64,000 nt of DNA, taken from Blautia obeum ATCC 29174 (GTDB lineage: Bacteria; Bacillota; Clostridia; Lachnospirales; Lachnospiraceae). The notes beneath the pieces are model-generated. The model was not told where the DNA came from and made no database searches. It saw nothing but the letters and a program-made list of their open reading frames with translations. Shown one piece after another: positions 57,368 to 64,000 of the stretch. The stretch spans positions 2,295,001 to 2,359,000 of the forward strand of contig NZ_CP102265.1 in assembly GCF_025147765.1 (NCBI RefSeq), in the 5' to 3' direction. Within the stretch, counting starts at the first letter, position 1. Every line of letters begins with the position of its first letter. A program made the translations under genes and the position numbers.

Positions 57368-57950
57368 TCACTCTCACTCCGTTTAGCAGATTTGTCTTCT
57401 TTATCAGTTTTTTATATACTCGTTCTACAAACCATGGCTCTGTAGACTTTTCAAGTGCCTCTTCCGGTGTAAACCATGCCACACCACTATTTTCATCCTC
57501 TTTTATAGAAAGATGTTCCTCAGGATCAGCCTCCAGAAGGTAAGTAATATTCAGATGCAAATGACTGGATACATATTTGCCCTTTTTGATATGGCCATCC
57601 ACAGTCAGTGATTCCAGAGAAAATATTTCTTCCAACACAGGATACACATGGGCAATGCCGGCTTCTTCACGCACCTCTCGAATGGCAACAGCCAAAAGAT
57701 CAGTCTCTCCATCCGCATGTCCGCCAAGCCATGACCAGGAATTATATATATTATGATATATCATAAGTACCTTACTTCTGTCTTTATTTACTACCCAGGC
57801 GGATGCTGTCATATGTGCCACCATATTTTCCCTAAAAAATGCATTTTTATTATTCCTGATCCAGTCAAGAATCAACACCTTATCCGCTTCTTCCTGTTCA
57901 TTAAAAGGTCTGTATTTTTTTATCCGCTCTGTCAGTTCTTCACAAGTCAT
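57342..57950 (-). CDS. Nudix hydrolase
   Basis: 202 residues with a Nudix box GGHADGETDLLAVAIREVREEAG (in parts: GGHADGETD, REVREEAG), matching Gx5Ex7REUXEEXGU. The N-terminal ~35 residues are helical and the box is preceded by MIYHNIYNSWSWLGG, as in the subfamily annotated next to isopentenyl-diphosphate isomerase-like hydrolases of unknown substrate. It cleaves a nucleoside diphosphate linked to another group. It overlaps the MATE gene by 26 bp. Confidence 0.87.
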   Translation of the reverse strand: MTCEELTERIKKYRPFNEQEEADKVLILDWIRNNKNAFFRENMVAHMTASAWVVNKDRSKVLMIYHNIYNSWSWLGGHADGETDLLAVAIREVREEAGIAHVYPVLEEIFSLESLTVDGHIKKGKYVSSHLHLNITYLLEADPEEHLSIKEDENSGVAWFTPEEALEKSTEPWFVERVYKKLIKKTNLLNGVRVNENEVSTE

Positions 57951-57986
57951 TATATCTATCTCCCTGATTCTATATATGCCACCTTG

Positions 57987-58646
57987 CTACTGTTCTTCCG
58001 GCCATACGAAATGTGCATTTCCGGCTTCAAGACCATCGATCAGAATATTCTGTCCGGTACAGAAACGATTGGTAACTGTCATAAAATATGCCCAGTCTGC
58101 CGCTTCCTCAACTGTCATCCACCGCTTCAGGGGGGTCTGTTCCATAATCTCATTCCACAGAACTTTATCCTCCATAACCGGTTTATTCAGTTCTGTCAGA
58201 ACACCTCCAAAATCAAGACTGTTGCATGTTGCACCATATTTTGCGATACGGAGAGCAATGTTCTTTGTGTAAGAAAGGACCCCGCCTTTGCTTGCTACAT
58301 ATTCCGGAAATTCTGACCCGTTGTGTCCACTGGCCGATCCTATCATAAGTACTGCGCGAATCCCCGGGTGTATTCCGTATTTCTCAGTAATATCGATGGT
58401 TCCCTTTAAATTCACATCAATATCATTGTTATTCTGTACGCCTGCATTATTAATCACTATATCAAAAGGCCCTAACTCCGGATAATGCATCTTATCACGG
58501 ATGTCCATGCAGATATGTCTGTAAGCAGTATGCTGAATAGCTGACTTATTACAATCAATTCCAGTAACATGATGTCCTTCTCTTAGAAATTTATCTGCAA
58601 TCCCTTTCCCTATTCCGGAACTTGTCCCTGTTATCAGTACTTTCAT
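57987..58646 (-). CDS. Short-chain dehydrogenase/reductase
   Basis: 219 residues with the cofactor loop LITGTSSGIGKGIA (4-17), the NNAG motif in DIVINNAGVQ, the catalytic Ser in MIGSASG and YVASKGG (Y-x-x-x-K). The C terminus, TGQNILIDGLEAG, fits classical SDRs. The substrate is unknown; D33 after the second strand (GIDCNKS) suggests NAD preference. It is 36 bp upstream of the Nudix gene and may head that operon. Confidence 0.88.
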   Translation of the reverse strand: MKVLITGTSSGIGKGIADKFLREGHHVTGIDCNKSAIQHTAYRHICMDIRDKMHYPELGPFDIVINNAGVQNNNDIDVNLKGTIDITEKYGIHPGIRAVLMIGSASGHNGSEFPEYVASKGGVLSYTKNIALRIAKYGATCNSLDFGGVLTELNKPVMEDKVLWNEIMEQTPLKRWMTVEEAADWAYFMTVTNRFCTGQNILIDGLEAGNAHFVWPEEQ

Positions 58647-58806
58647 GCCCTAACCCTCCTGTATTTTCTGTCATCGAAATGCATAAAGCACCATACATCA
58701 TTCTCTTTTCAACAGTTGAAAATATTTTGCCATATCAGTTTATCAGAATCTATCGGAAATTAAAAGTCGATTTATCATAATACATGTTTTTCAAAATAAA
58801 ATTGCA

Positions 58807-58854
58807 CAAAAAAACAGAATCCTCAAAATTTTCTTACTTCAGAGGATCCTGTTT
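58807..58854 (-). terminator. Terminator overlapping a gene remnant
   Basis: AAACAG-AATCCTC pairs with GAGGATCCTGTTT with one bulge; seven T follow on the minus strand. It ends the relic frame at 58823-59062. Confidence 0.7.
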
Positions 58855-59062
58855 TCTGACTGATCACATAAATGGAATCAGCGTTGCTTTCATCATTCAA
58901 TTTTTCATTGTCTTCTTTTCCAAAGAATTTTAAACCTTTTACGTCACTGGCTACATCTTCTGCTGTTACTTCTTCAAAACCACTTGCCATCTCTTCGTAC
59001 GCCTGATCCGGATTTTTAGTATGAAAAACGTGGACATAAAGTTGGCAAAGACCTTTATGAAG
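58823..59062 (-). pseudogene. C-terminal remnant of an unidentified gene
   Basis: An open minus frame encodes KNPDQAYEEMASGFEEVTA, EDVASDVKGLKFFGKEDNEK, ADSIYVISQK and stops inside a terminator stem. The acidic, lysine-rich composition is protein-like. Upstream it meets a stop at 59063 with no start codon or ribosome site, so only a tail remains. The parent was not recognised. The rest of the 58647-59143 gap shows nothing. Confidence 0.42.
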
Positions 59063-59095
59063 CTAAAAACACCACAAGAGTTCTATCCGTCGAAC

Positions 59096-59123
59096 TTAAA
59101 ATGGTCGCCAGATCGGCGACCAT
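59096..59123 (-). terminator. Terminator of the leucine-rich-repeat gene
   Basis: ATGGTCGCC (59101-59109) pairs with GGCGACCAT (59115-59123) around a 5-base loop, followed on the minus strand by TTTTAAG. It lies about 20 bp past the stop. Confidence 0.75.
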
Positions 59124-59143
59124 TTCTGTGTTTAAGGTTTAAA

Positions 59144-62065
59144 TCAGATTCCATATGCACTGAGCATCTCAGCGATATCCGGCATCGGATCCTCTGGCAT
59201 TGAACAGGTACCTCTCTTCACCTGAGCACCGTCTGTGATGATCATTGAGCTTAAGAACTTCCGTCCGATAGCCTCCAGCTGCTCATCTGAAGTATCTTCC
59301 GGTACAAGAATCGTAAGATTGCTGTTCCCCAGATTTGCCCAGTCATCTTCCATCACATCTGGATCAATTCCTTCCAAACAGATTGTTTCGATTGACGGCA
59401 GCATTGCAAATGCTCCCAGACTCATATGCTCAACTCCACCACGGATATGGATCTCTTTCAAAGACTCCATTCCTGCAAATGCACTTATATCAATATTTTT
59501 GGCATTCACACAGAGCCTTTCCATAGGAGTTACTCCAAAAGTCTGAATTCCAATCCGGTCTACCTGATTCTTACACCATACGGTCTCCAGATTCTTACAG
59601 AAGTTAAACAGATAGTTATCCATATGCAGTACTCCGTTTACAAACACCACTTTTTTCAGACCCTGGCATTCCGAGAACAAGCCATTATTTGTAGTTTCCA
59701 GAGGTGCATAGCAGATCACTGTTTCCAGATCATGACAGTTCGTAAATGCACTGTCCTCAATTGATTTCAGTGTCTCCGGCAGGATCACGCAGCGCATCGG
59801 CACCCAGTCTCCTTCCTTCTGGTTTGTCTCCATATCTGAATGTACATAATCTCTGGTATTTTCAAATGCATTATAAGAAATATTTTCTACCGGCACTCCG
59901 CCAATCGTACGCGGAATAATAACATCCACGGCTGTTCCAACATATGCTGTGATCGTTCTGCTCTCTTCATCAAATTCAAAATTGTCTTCCGGCAGAGGTT
60001 CATACGGCATCTTCACCAGCATGGATTCCTCACCAACTCTGCATATTCTGTCATACCAAGGATAATTCAGTGCTGCACTCCATTCAGCCACCTGTTCATC
60101 CGTCGCATCTGCACTGAGCCTGATATTACTCAGTTCAATCCCTTCAAGAGCCTCTCCATTGACTGGTATATTTGCAGGTATCACAAACTCACTCAGCGAA
60201 GTTCCGGCAAAAGCTCTTGAACCAATCTCAGTTACGCCCTCACCCATATTCAGTGAGGCGAGTGCTGATCCTTCAAAAAGTCTTGCCGGGATACTTCCTG
60301 CTGCCACAGTTGCTTCGGTAAGATTTGCGCAATCCGCAAACGCTCCCTCCGGAAGCAGCCCAACATCACATAAAATATTAACACTTGTCAGTCCGCTGCA
60401 GCCCGCAAAAGCATTTTCTCCAATCTCCGTCACAGAAGCAGGGATTGTGATCTCCTTAAGCTGCGCACAGTTGCGGAAGGCTTCCGCTCCAATACTGGTG
60501 ACAGAATCAAACAGGTCTACATGCTCCACAATACTGTCTGCAAAAGCTTCTTTTCCAACGTAAACGAATTCATCGTTATGAGGCACCGCAAAGTAGGTTA
60601 TCGTCTGATCGCCCTTCAATGCACCATCGGCGATTCCTACTACTCCTTTATCCTCCTCGCCTATTGTATAAGTATCATAGCTGCGCACCTTCGCGGCTTC
60701 TTTTTCGTATCCAGTTAAGTATAACTTACTCGGGTCATCCGGAAGCTCTTCAACAGAAAAGCGTGCATATTCAACCTCTGTATTCTGGTTTCGCCATACC
60801 CGGCACTCCAGTCCCTGTGCATCAACGAGCGCCTGTACATCCAGCATCTGCTGCTTGGTACATTTTTCGTTAAGATCTATGTCTCTCAGGTATTCGCACT
60901 TATCAAAGGCGGTATCCGAAATTTCCGGCAGCTCCAATCCCTCCATATAAACATAAGTAATAGGAGAATTTCTAAAGCAATTATCCCCTATCTTCTCTAA
61001 ACTTGCCGGAAGAAATACTCTTTGTAATCTCGAAGCCATTGAAAATGCACCTGGGCCGAGTTCTTTTACGCCTTCAGGAATGATCAGGTCTGTTTCTACC
61101 GAAAAATAGCTGAACGCTTCTTCTCCGATATATTCCAGACTATCCGGAAGATCCAGCCTGAATCCCCGATAAGATGAAAAACCTTTCTTATCAATAGTTT
61201 TCAGAGTAGACGGAAATTCCACATATTTTAATGTATCAGTGATACTAAAAGCATCTTCTCCAACATATTCCAGTCCCTCTGGAAGAGTTACATACCCTAA
61301 AAGAGGATCTTCCCATAAAGCTCTTTTACCAATTGCTTTTACCGGCACACCATCAATACTCTCCGGGATCGTCAGTCTGGTATTCATTCCATTATAACCT
61401 GTGATGCTTCCCGTTTCTGCATCAAACGTCAGATTCTCTGTATCCAGATAGTCTTCAGCTGAATAAAGTACAGCCGGCTTTCCACTTGGCTGAATGTTCA
61501 AATTTTTATTATTTTCTTCAAAAACCTTCTTATACTCTTCTATCTGGTCATCCGGCACATAAATTACCACATCATCTGAAAGCATTACAAAAGCCTCTGA
61601 ACCTATCAATGGGCATGCACCCTCAAACACGATTTTCTTCAGAGCATAGCAGCCGCTGACTGCATAGCTGTCTATAATACAGACCGACGCCGGTATGGTG
61701 AGTTCTGTCAGCGCATCATTACTGGAAATAGCATTCCACCCGATATTGATCAAATTTGAAGATAAAGTTATCTCCGACAGATTATTATCATAACTCAGCG
61801 CACCAACATCAAGTATCGTCACGCTATCCGGCACTACTACAGAAGTAAGCGTCTCTGAGCCAGCCAGTAATTGAGTTCCCAGTCTTTTAACCGGCACGCC
61901 CTCATCCATAGTGTCCGACACCACTACATCCGTCTCTGTACCTGTGTACTCCTTCAATACAAAACGCTGGGCATCAAATTTCCAGACATCATCTGCTTTT
62001 ACCGGTACAGCAGCTCCCGTCAGCATCAATATTGCGGTTAATCCTAATAGCATTTTACCTTTCAT
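59144..62065 (-). CDS. Secreted BspA-like leucine-rich-repeat protein (LRR_5)
   Basis: 973 residues. A signal peptide (MKGKMLLGLTAILMLTG.., cleaved after VKA) is followed by many LRR_5 repeats of about 23 residues: for example LKEITIPASVTEIGENAFAGC and KLGPGAFSMASRLQRVFLPAS type units, in three blocks separated by DEESRTITAYVGT/DAETGSITGYNG linkers. No LPxTG, transmembrane anchor or cell-wall-binding repeat is visible, so it is probably released or held non-covalently. BspA-like proteins of gut bacteria are linked to adhesion and host interaction. ATG 62065 follows AAAGGAGG. It stands alone with its own terminator. Confidence 0.9.
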   Translation of the reverse strand: MKGKMLLGLTAILMLTGAAVPVKADDVWKFDAQRFVLKEYTGTETDVVVSDTMDEGVPVKRLGTQLLAGSETLTSVVVPDSVTILDVGALSYDNNLSEITLSSNLINIGWNAISSNDALTELTIPASVCIIDSYAVSGCYALKKIVFEGACPLIGSEAFVMLSDDVVIYVPDDQIEEYKKVFEENNKNLNIQPSGKPAVLYSAEDYLDTENLTFDAETGSITGYNGMNTRLTIPESIDGVPVKAIGKRALWEDPLLGYVTLPEGLEYVGEDAFSITDTLKYVEFPSTLKTIDKKGFSSYRGFRLDLPDSLEYIGEEAFSYFSVETDLIIPEGVKELGPGAFSMASRLQRVFLPASLEKIGDNCFRNSPITYVYMEGLELPEISDTAFDKCEYLRDIDLNEKCTKQQMLDVQALVDAQGLECRVWRNQNTEVEYARFSVEELPDDPSKLYLTGYEKEAAKVRSYDTYTIGEEDKGVVGIADGALKGDQTITYFAVPHNDEFVYVGKEAFADSIVEHVDLFDSVTSIGAEAFRNCAQLKEITIPASVTEIGENAFAGCSGLTSVNILCDVGLLPEGAFADCANLTEATVAAGSIPARLFEGSALASLNMGEGVTEIGSRAFAGTSLSEFVIPANIPVNGEALEGIELSNIRLSADATDEQVAEWSAALNYPWYDRICRVGEESMLVKMPYEPLPEDNFEFDEESRTITAYVGTAVDVIIPRTIGGVPVENISYNAFENTRDYVHSDMETNQKEGDWVPMRCVILPETLKSIEDSAFTNCHDLETVICYAPLETTNNGLFSECQGLKKVVFVNGVLHMDNYLFNFCKNLETVWCKNQVDRIGIQTFGVTPMERLCVNAKNIDISAFAGMESLKEIHIRGGVEHMSLGAFAMLPSIETICLEGIDPDVMEDDWANLGNSNLTILVPEDTSDEQLEAIGRKFLSSMIITDGAQVKRGTCSMPEDPMPDIAEMLSAYGI

Positions 62066-62147
62066 CCTGTTACCTCCTTTCACTTCTTGTATGGATTAAT
62101 AGTTCTCCTAATACCAGAATATATAAAAAAGGAGGGGGTGTCACTAT

Positions 62148-62182
62148 CAAAAAAGCCAGTAAAAACTGGTTTTACTGGCTTT
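62148..62182 (-). terminator. Terminator behind the alpha/beta hydrolase gene
   Basis: AAAGCCAGTAAAA (62152-62164) pairs with TTTTACTGGCTTT (62170-62182), and the minus strand continues with TTTTTTG. It lies 114 bp past the hydrolase stop, before the leucine-rich-repeat gene. Confidence 0.82.
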
Positions 62183-62295
62183 GACTTAATTAAGCTTCCA
62201 CTCAGTTCTCGTATAGAAAAGTTTAATTTTTTCAAATGTAAGACACCGCATTTTAGCTGTTACCTTCCGGCTTTCACATTCATATTTTTAATCAT

Positions 62296-63018
62296 TTATT
62301 TATTTGGAATTATACTTCTGCTTTCTTCCAGTACGGTCTGTTCCCACTTCCGCATAGCCACTGCTTCCCTGTCTGTATGAAGCCAAGGCTGCCCATTTTC
62401 CACAAAATTCAGTCGGCAATTATTTTCTTCCGAAAATTTTTTTACAATCTTATACGGGATCATTTCATCCTGAGTTCCATATAAAATATTTGTTTCTTTG
62501 CAGATAGACTTCACTGGATGTTCTCGCACCCAGCACAAATACTTACAGGACAAAACCACTCCCGTTTCTGTTTTGATTTCCTGCCTCTCTTTTAACTGCT
62601 CTTCTGTCACCTGTGCCTGTAACATCATATTAGAAATCATATCTTCCATATCCAAAACCGGTGATACCAATAAACATATATCAGGTTTTGTATTCTGAAA
62701 CGCCTGTATAGAAAAATACGCACCTATACTACATGCATATATCCCAATTACTTTCCAGTTTTCTTTGGCACTTTTCATAATTTTCTGTAACTCTGGTATA
62801 ATTTCCCAAGGTACAAATCTTGCCTTATCCTTTCTTTCTCCATGCTCTGGGAGATCTACACTAATAACCTGCCATCCATAATTTGTTGCAATTTCAGCAA
62901 ATGATTCTGCTTCTTCTTTTCTTCCACCCTGTCCATGTATATATATCAATACTCTATCTGCCAAATCTCCATATAAAAGGACCGGCACTTTCCAGACATG
63001 AATTTTTGCTATGTTCAT
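62296..63018 (-). CDS. Alpha/beta hydrolase
   Basis: 240 residues of the alpha/beta-hydrolase fold. The oxyanion-side motif is YIHGQGGRK, the nucleophile elbow is GIYACSIGAY (Ser in A-C-S-I-G, with Ala for the usual first Gly), the acid is likely in LYGTQDEMIP and the His in QPWLHTDREA. Length and DLPEHGERKD suggest a serine esterase or peptidase-like enzyme of unknown substrate. No signal peptide. It is the sole gene between mobile-element debris and the leucine-rich-repeat gene. Confidence 0.82.
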   Translation of the reverse strand: MNIAKIHVWKVPVLLYGDLADRVLIYIHGQGGRKEEAESFAEIATNYGWQVISVDLPEHGERKDKARFVPWEIIPELQKIMKSAKENWKVIGIYACSIGAYFSIQAFQNTKPDICLLVSPVLDMEDMISNMMLQAQVTEEQLKERQEIKTETGVVLSCKYLCWVREHPVKSICKETNILYGTQDEMIPYKIVKKFSEENNCRLNFVENGQPWLHTDREAVAMRKWEQTVLEESRSIIPNK

Positions 63019-63070
63019 TGCTTTAAATACTCCCTTAATTTTACAAAATTTCCTATATCCTTGTTATATA

Positions 63071-63169
63071 TTATCCAATTCTAAAATCCCCGACATCATA
63101 ATCTGGTTCCCCAATCATTTCTATCTTTCCAACAGCTTCGTTATAATACATCTTGTAACGCTTTAACAT
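63071..63169 (-). CDS. Possible 32-residue small protein
   Basis: An ATG behind GGAGG (seven-base spacing) opens MLKRYKMYYNEAVGKIEMIG, then EPDYDVGDFRIG and stop. The site is good and the residues are protein-like, but 32 residues may be a relic start of a longer gene. It lies 31 bp downstream of the DTWTDTNGVEWN remnant on the same strand, so both could come from one element. Confidence 0.35.
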   Translation of the reverse strand: MLKRYKMYYNEAVGKIEMIGEPDYDVGDFRIG

Positions 63170-63199
63170 CTTTTTTCCTCCCCCTCCCACTCACATTTT

Positions 63200-63310
63200 T
63201 TACTTCACTTCCCGGTTCCACTCCACACCATTCGTATCTGTCCATGTATCTTTTCCATCATAAATATAGACAGTATTAGTGCGATCCATGTAACGACCAT
63301 CCACTAACTT
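63200..63310 (-). pseudogene. Gene 3'-end fragment ending DTWTDTNGVEWN, copy 2
   Basis: Minus frame DGRYMDRTNTVYIYDG, KDTWTDTNGVEWNREVK then stop; about 60 bp match the copy at 7327-7404 nearly exactly. Here about 37 codons remain. A stop lies just upstream, so it is N-terminally broken. The family was not recognised; the location suggests cargo of a mobile element. Confidence 0.6.
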
Positions 63311-63477
63311 ATCTTAAATCTATTTATTGCTAACGTCATTGCATACACCTTTTTTGTAGCGGTATATGGCTTCATCATTTATAACGTAGGGAAAATCATT
63401 CTCTATCTTATCCGCTATGCGGTATACCACATCCGCCGTGACATCATTAAATACAAATCCAATAAAGATAAACAATA
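63308..63477 (+). pseudogene. C-terminal remnant of a small membrane protein
   Basis: Plus frame without start: ANVIAYTFFVAVYGFIIY, NVGKIILYLIRYAVYHIRR, DIIKYKSNKDKQ and stop. One or two helices with a basic tail, as in small membrane proteins of conjugative elements or phages. The opposite-strand frame covering the same bases is less protein-like. It ends 55 bp before the terminase remnant, on the same strand. Confidence 0.45.
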
Positions 63478-63532
63478 ACACGGCAGGCGGCAGGAATTTC
63501 TCTGCTACCTGTTTTGTAGAAACAACAATCTC

Positions 63533-63731
63533 ATGAAAACACTTCGCTGGATGATGGACAACATCTATATCCGCACTGATCCAGCTGGCAATATAAAGGC
63601 AGGCAAAGAAAAATCCACAGAAAAAAATCGACGGAGCTGTTGCCACCATCATGGGACTTGACCGTGCGATCCGCTGTGGAAATAATACAGGCGCTTCTGT
63701 CTATGATGACAGAGGAATTTTATTCATATAA
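63533..63731 (+). pseudogene. Phage terminase large subunit, C-terminal remnant with frameshift
   Basis: TLRWMMDNIYIRTDPAGNIK, AGKEKSTEK is read in one frame; a one-base shift continues it as IDGAVATIMGLDRAIRC, GNNTGASVYDDRG and a final stop. Both halves match the well-conserved end of Clostridia phage TerL proteins. Only about 65 of ~550 residues remain. This is the sole clear phage trace in the window. Confidence 0.75.
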
Positions 63732-63766
63732 AAATGGAGCTCTTGTTTTCACACAAAAAGCTCCAC
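63731..63766 (-). terminator. Terminator of the RelE-type toxin gene
   Basis: TGGAGCT (63735-63741) pairs with AGCTCCA (63759-63765), and the minus strand continues TTTTTATATG. It is seven bases past the toxin stop. Confidence 0.7.
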
Positions 63767-63772
63767 TTCTGT

Positions 63773-64000
63773 TTATTTATTTGAATTTATAATTTCTTCG
63801 ATATCTCGACCACCGTAGAATATTCGTGCTACTGTAACTGTCCTCTCTTTATCATCGACAAGATAATACACAATAAAGTTGTCTACCGGAAGCTGATGCA
63901 TTTTCATCGAATGCCAAGGCTCCCAGTCAACTAACGCATAGCGAGCTGGCATGAAATCCAATGAACGAACCTCTTTTCGGATACGGCTCAGCTGAGCAGA
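63773..64000 (-). CDS. RelE/ParE-family toxin, 5' partial
   Basis: 75 residues to the window edge, open beyond it. Sequence AQLSRIRKEVRSLDFMPARYALV, VDNFIVYYLVDDKERTVTVARIFYGGRDIE (quoted in part) is the C-terminal two-thirds of a RelE/ParE-type mRNA interferase or gyrase toxin, with the YGGRD end typical of the YafQ/ParE branch. Family members are ~90-105 residues, so about 20-25 N-terminal residues and the partner antitoxin should lie just outside, upstream. The TTG at 63961 is not a convincing start. Confidence 0.82.
   Translation of the reverse strand, partial: SAQLSRIRKEVRSLDFMPARYALVDWEPWHSMKMHQLPVDNFIVYYLVDDKERTVTVARIFYGGRDIEEIINSNK

Noticed and set aside
63320..63652. A 110-codon minus-strand frame
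   Set aside because: The plus strand over the same bases gives a membrane-protein tail and a recognisable terminase tail; the minus reading has no ribosome site or motif.

Overview
The window reads as a low-GC Gram-positive anaerobe of the Clostridia, most likely a gut Lachnospiraceae (Blautia/Dorea/Coprococcus-like). Pointers are AGGAGG ribosome sites with frequent GTG/TTG starts, TTGACA/TATAAT promoters, a BspA-type leucine-rich-repeat secreted protein, C_GCAxxG_C_C redox proteins, DUF6040 and Tn1549-like conjugative-element debris, and radical SAM and molybdenum enzymes. No tRNA or rRNA gene was seen. The genus is inferred from protein style only.

Layout. 0-6.5 kb: a 5'-partial ABC exporter half, a small redox protein, a GGDEF-EAL signalling protein, purC and a CorC/HlyC-type protein. 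6.5-9.1 kb: a DNA glycosylase among gene remnants (GGDEF tail, HMA metal-binding domain), then overlapping ArsR and AraC regulators. 9.1-12.5 kb: three tandem divergent sirtuins with a divergent Rrf2 regulator. 12.5-13.1 kb: conjugative-element debris (truncated mobC, palindromes). 13.1-18.3 kb: a two-component system with an FtsX/ABC pair. 18.3-21.5 kb: pseudogene, AbiE toxin-antitoxin pair, truncated DUF6040 gene and an ISL3 transposase tail with a 13-bp-periodic repeat array. 21.5-27.2 kb: broken 5'-nucleotidase, EamA and AI-2E-type membrane proteins, and a P-type ATPase under a yybP-ykoY manganese riboswitch.

27.2-45.9 kb is the centrepiece, about 18.7 kb around a molybdenum aldehyde oxidoreductase of the Desulfovibrio Mop type. 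The minus arm carries a small protein, the oxidoreductase, a dicluster/HdrD-like iron-sulfur protein, a zinc-ribbon protein, a methyltransferase, a C_GCAxxG_C_C protein, a TrsS-like radical SAM protein and a phenylacetate-CoA-ligase-like enzyme; a DUF5714 gene faces it. The plus arm carries an NTP-transferase/ModE-like fusion, a histidine-phosphatase/HD fusion, XdhC and a TylF-like methyltransferase. Next come a FecCD-type ABC importer with a divergent binding protein, another methyltransferase and a THEP1-like NTPase. The gene set recalls the conserved DVU_1551-DVU_1559 neighbourhood of Desulfovibrio vulgaris, whose biochemistry is, to my knowledge, undescribed. A reasonable inference is uptake of a molybdenum/tungsten-type substrate, maturation of a sulfurated and nucleotide-modified molybdopterin enzyme, and redox or acyl-CoA chemistry around its product.

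45.9-48.1 kb: a group II intron 3' remnant, a C-terminal gene fragment and two uncharacterised genes that look like an accessory, possibly defensive, cassette. 48.1-58.7 kb is mostly housekeeping: RlmD-type methyltransferase, PflX-like radical SAM protein, ilvBN, a RelA/SpoT-domain protein, an Mrr-like nuclease with membrane segments, an FMN oxidoreductase with a FabT-like operator, MATE, Nudix and SDR genes. 58.7-64 kb: a remnant, the large BspA-like protein, an alpha/beta hydrolase, mobile-element debris (terminase tail and others) and a RelE-type toxin running off the window.
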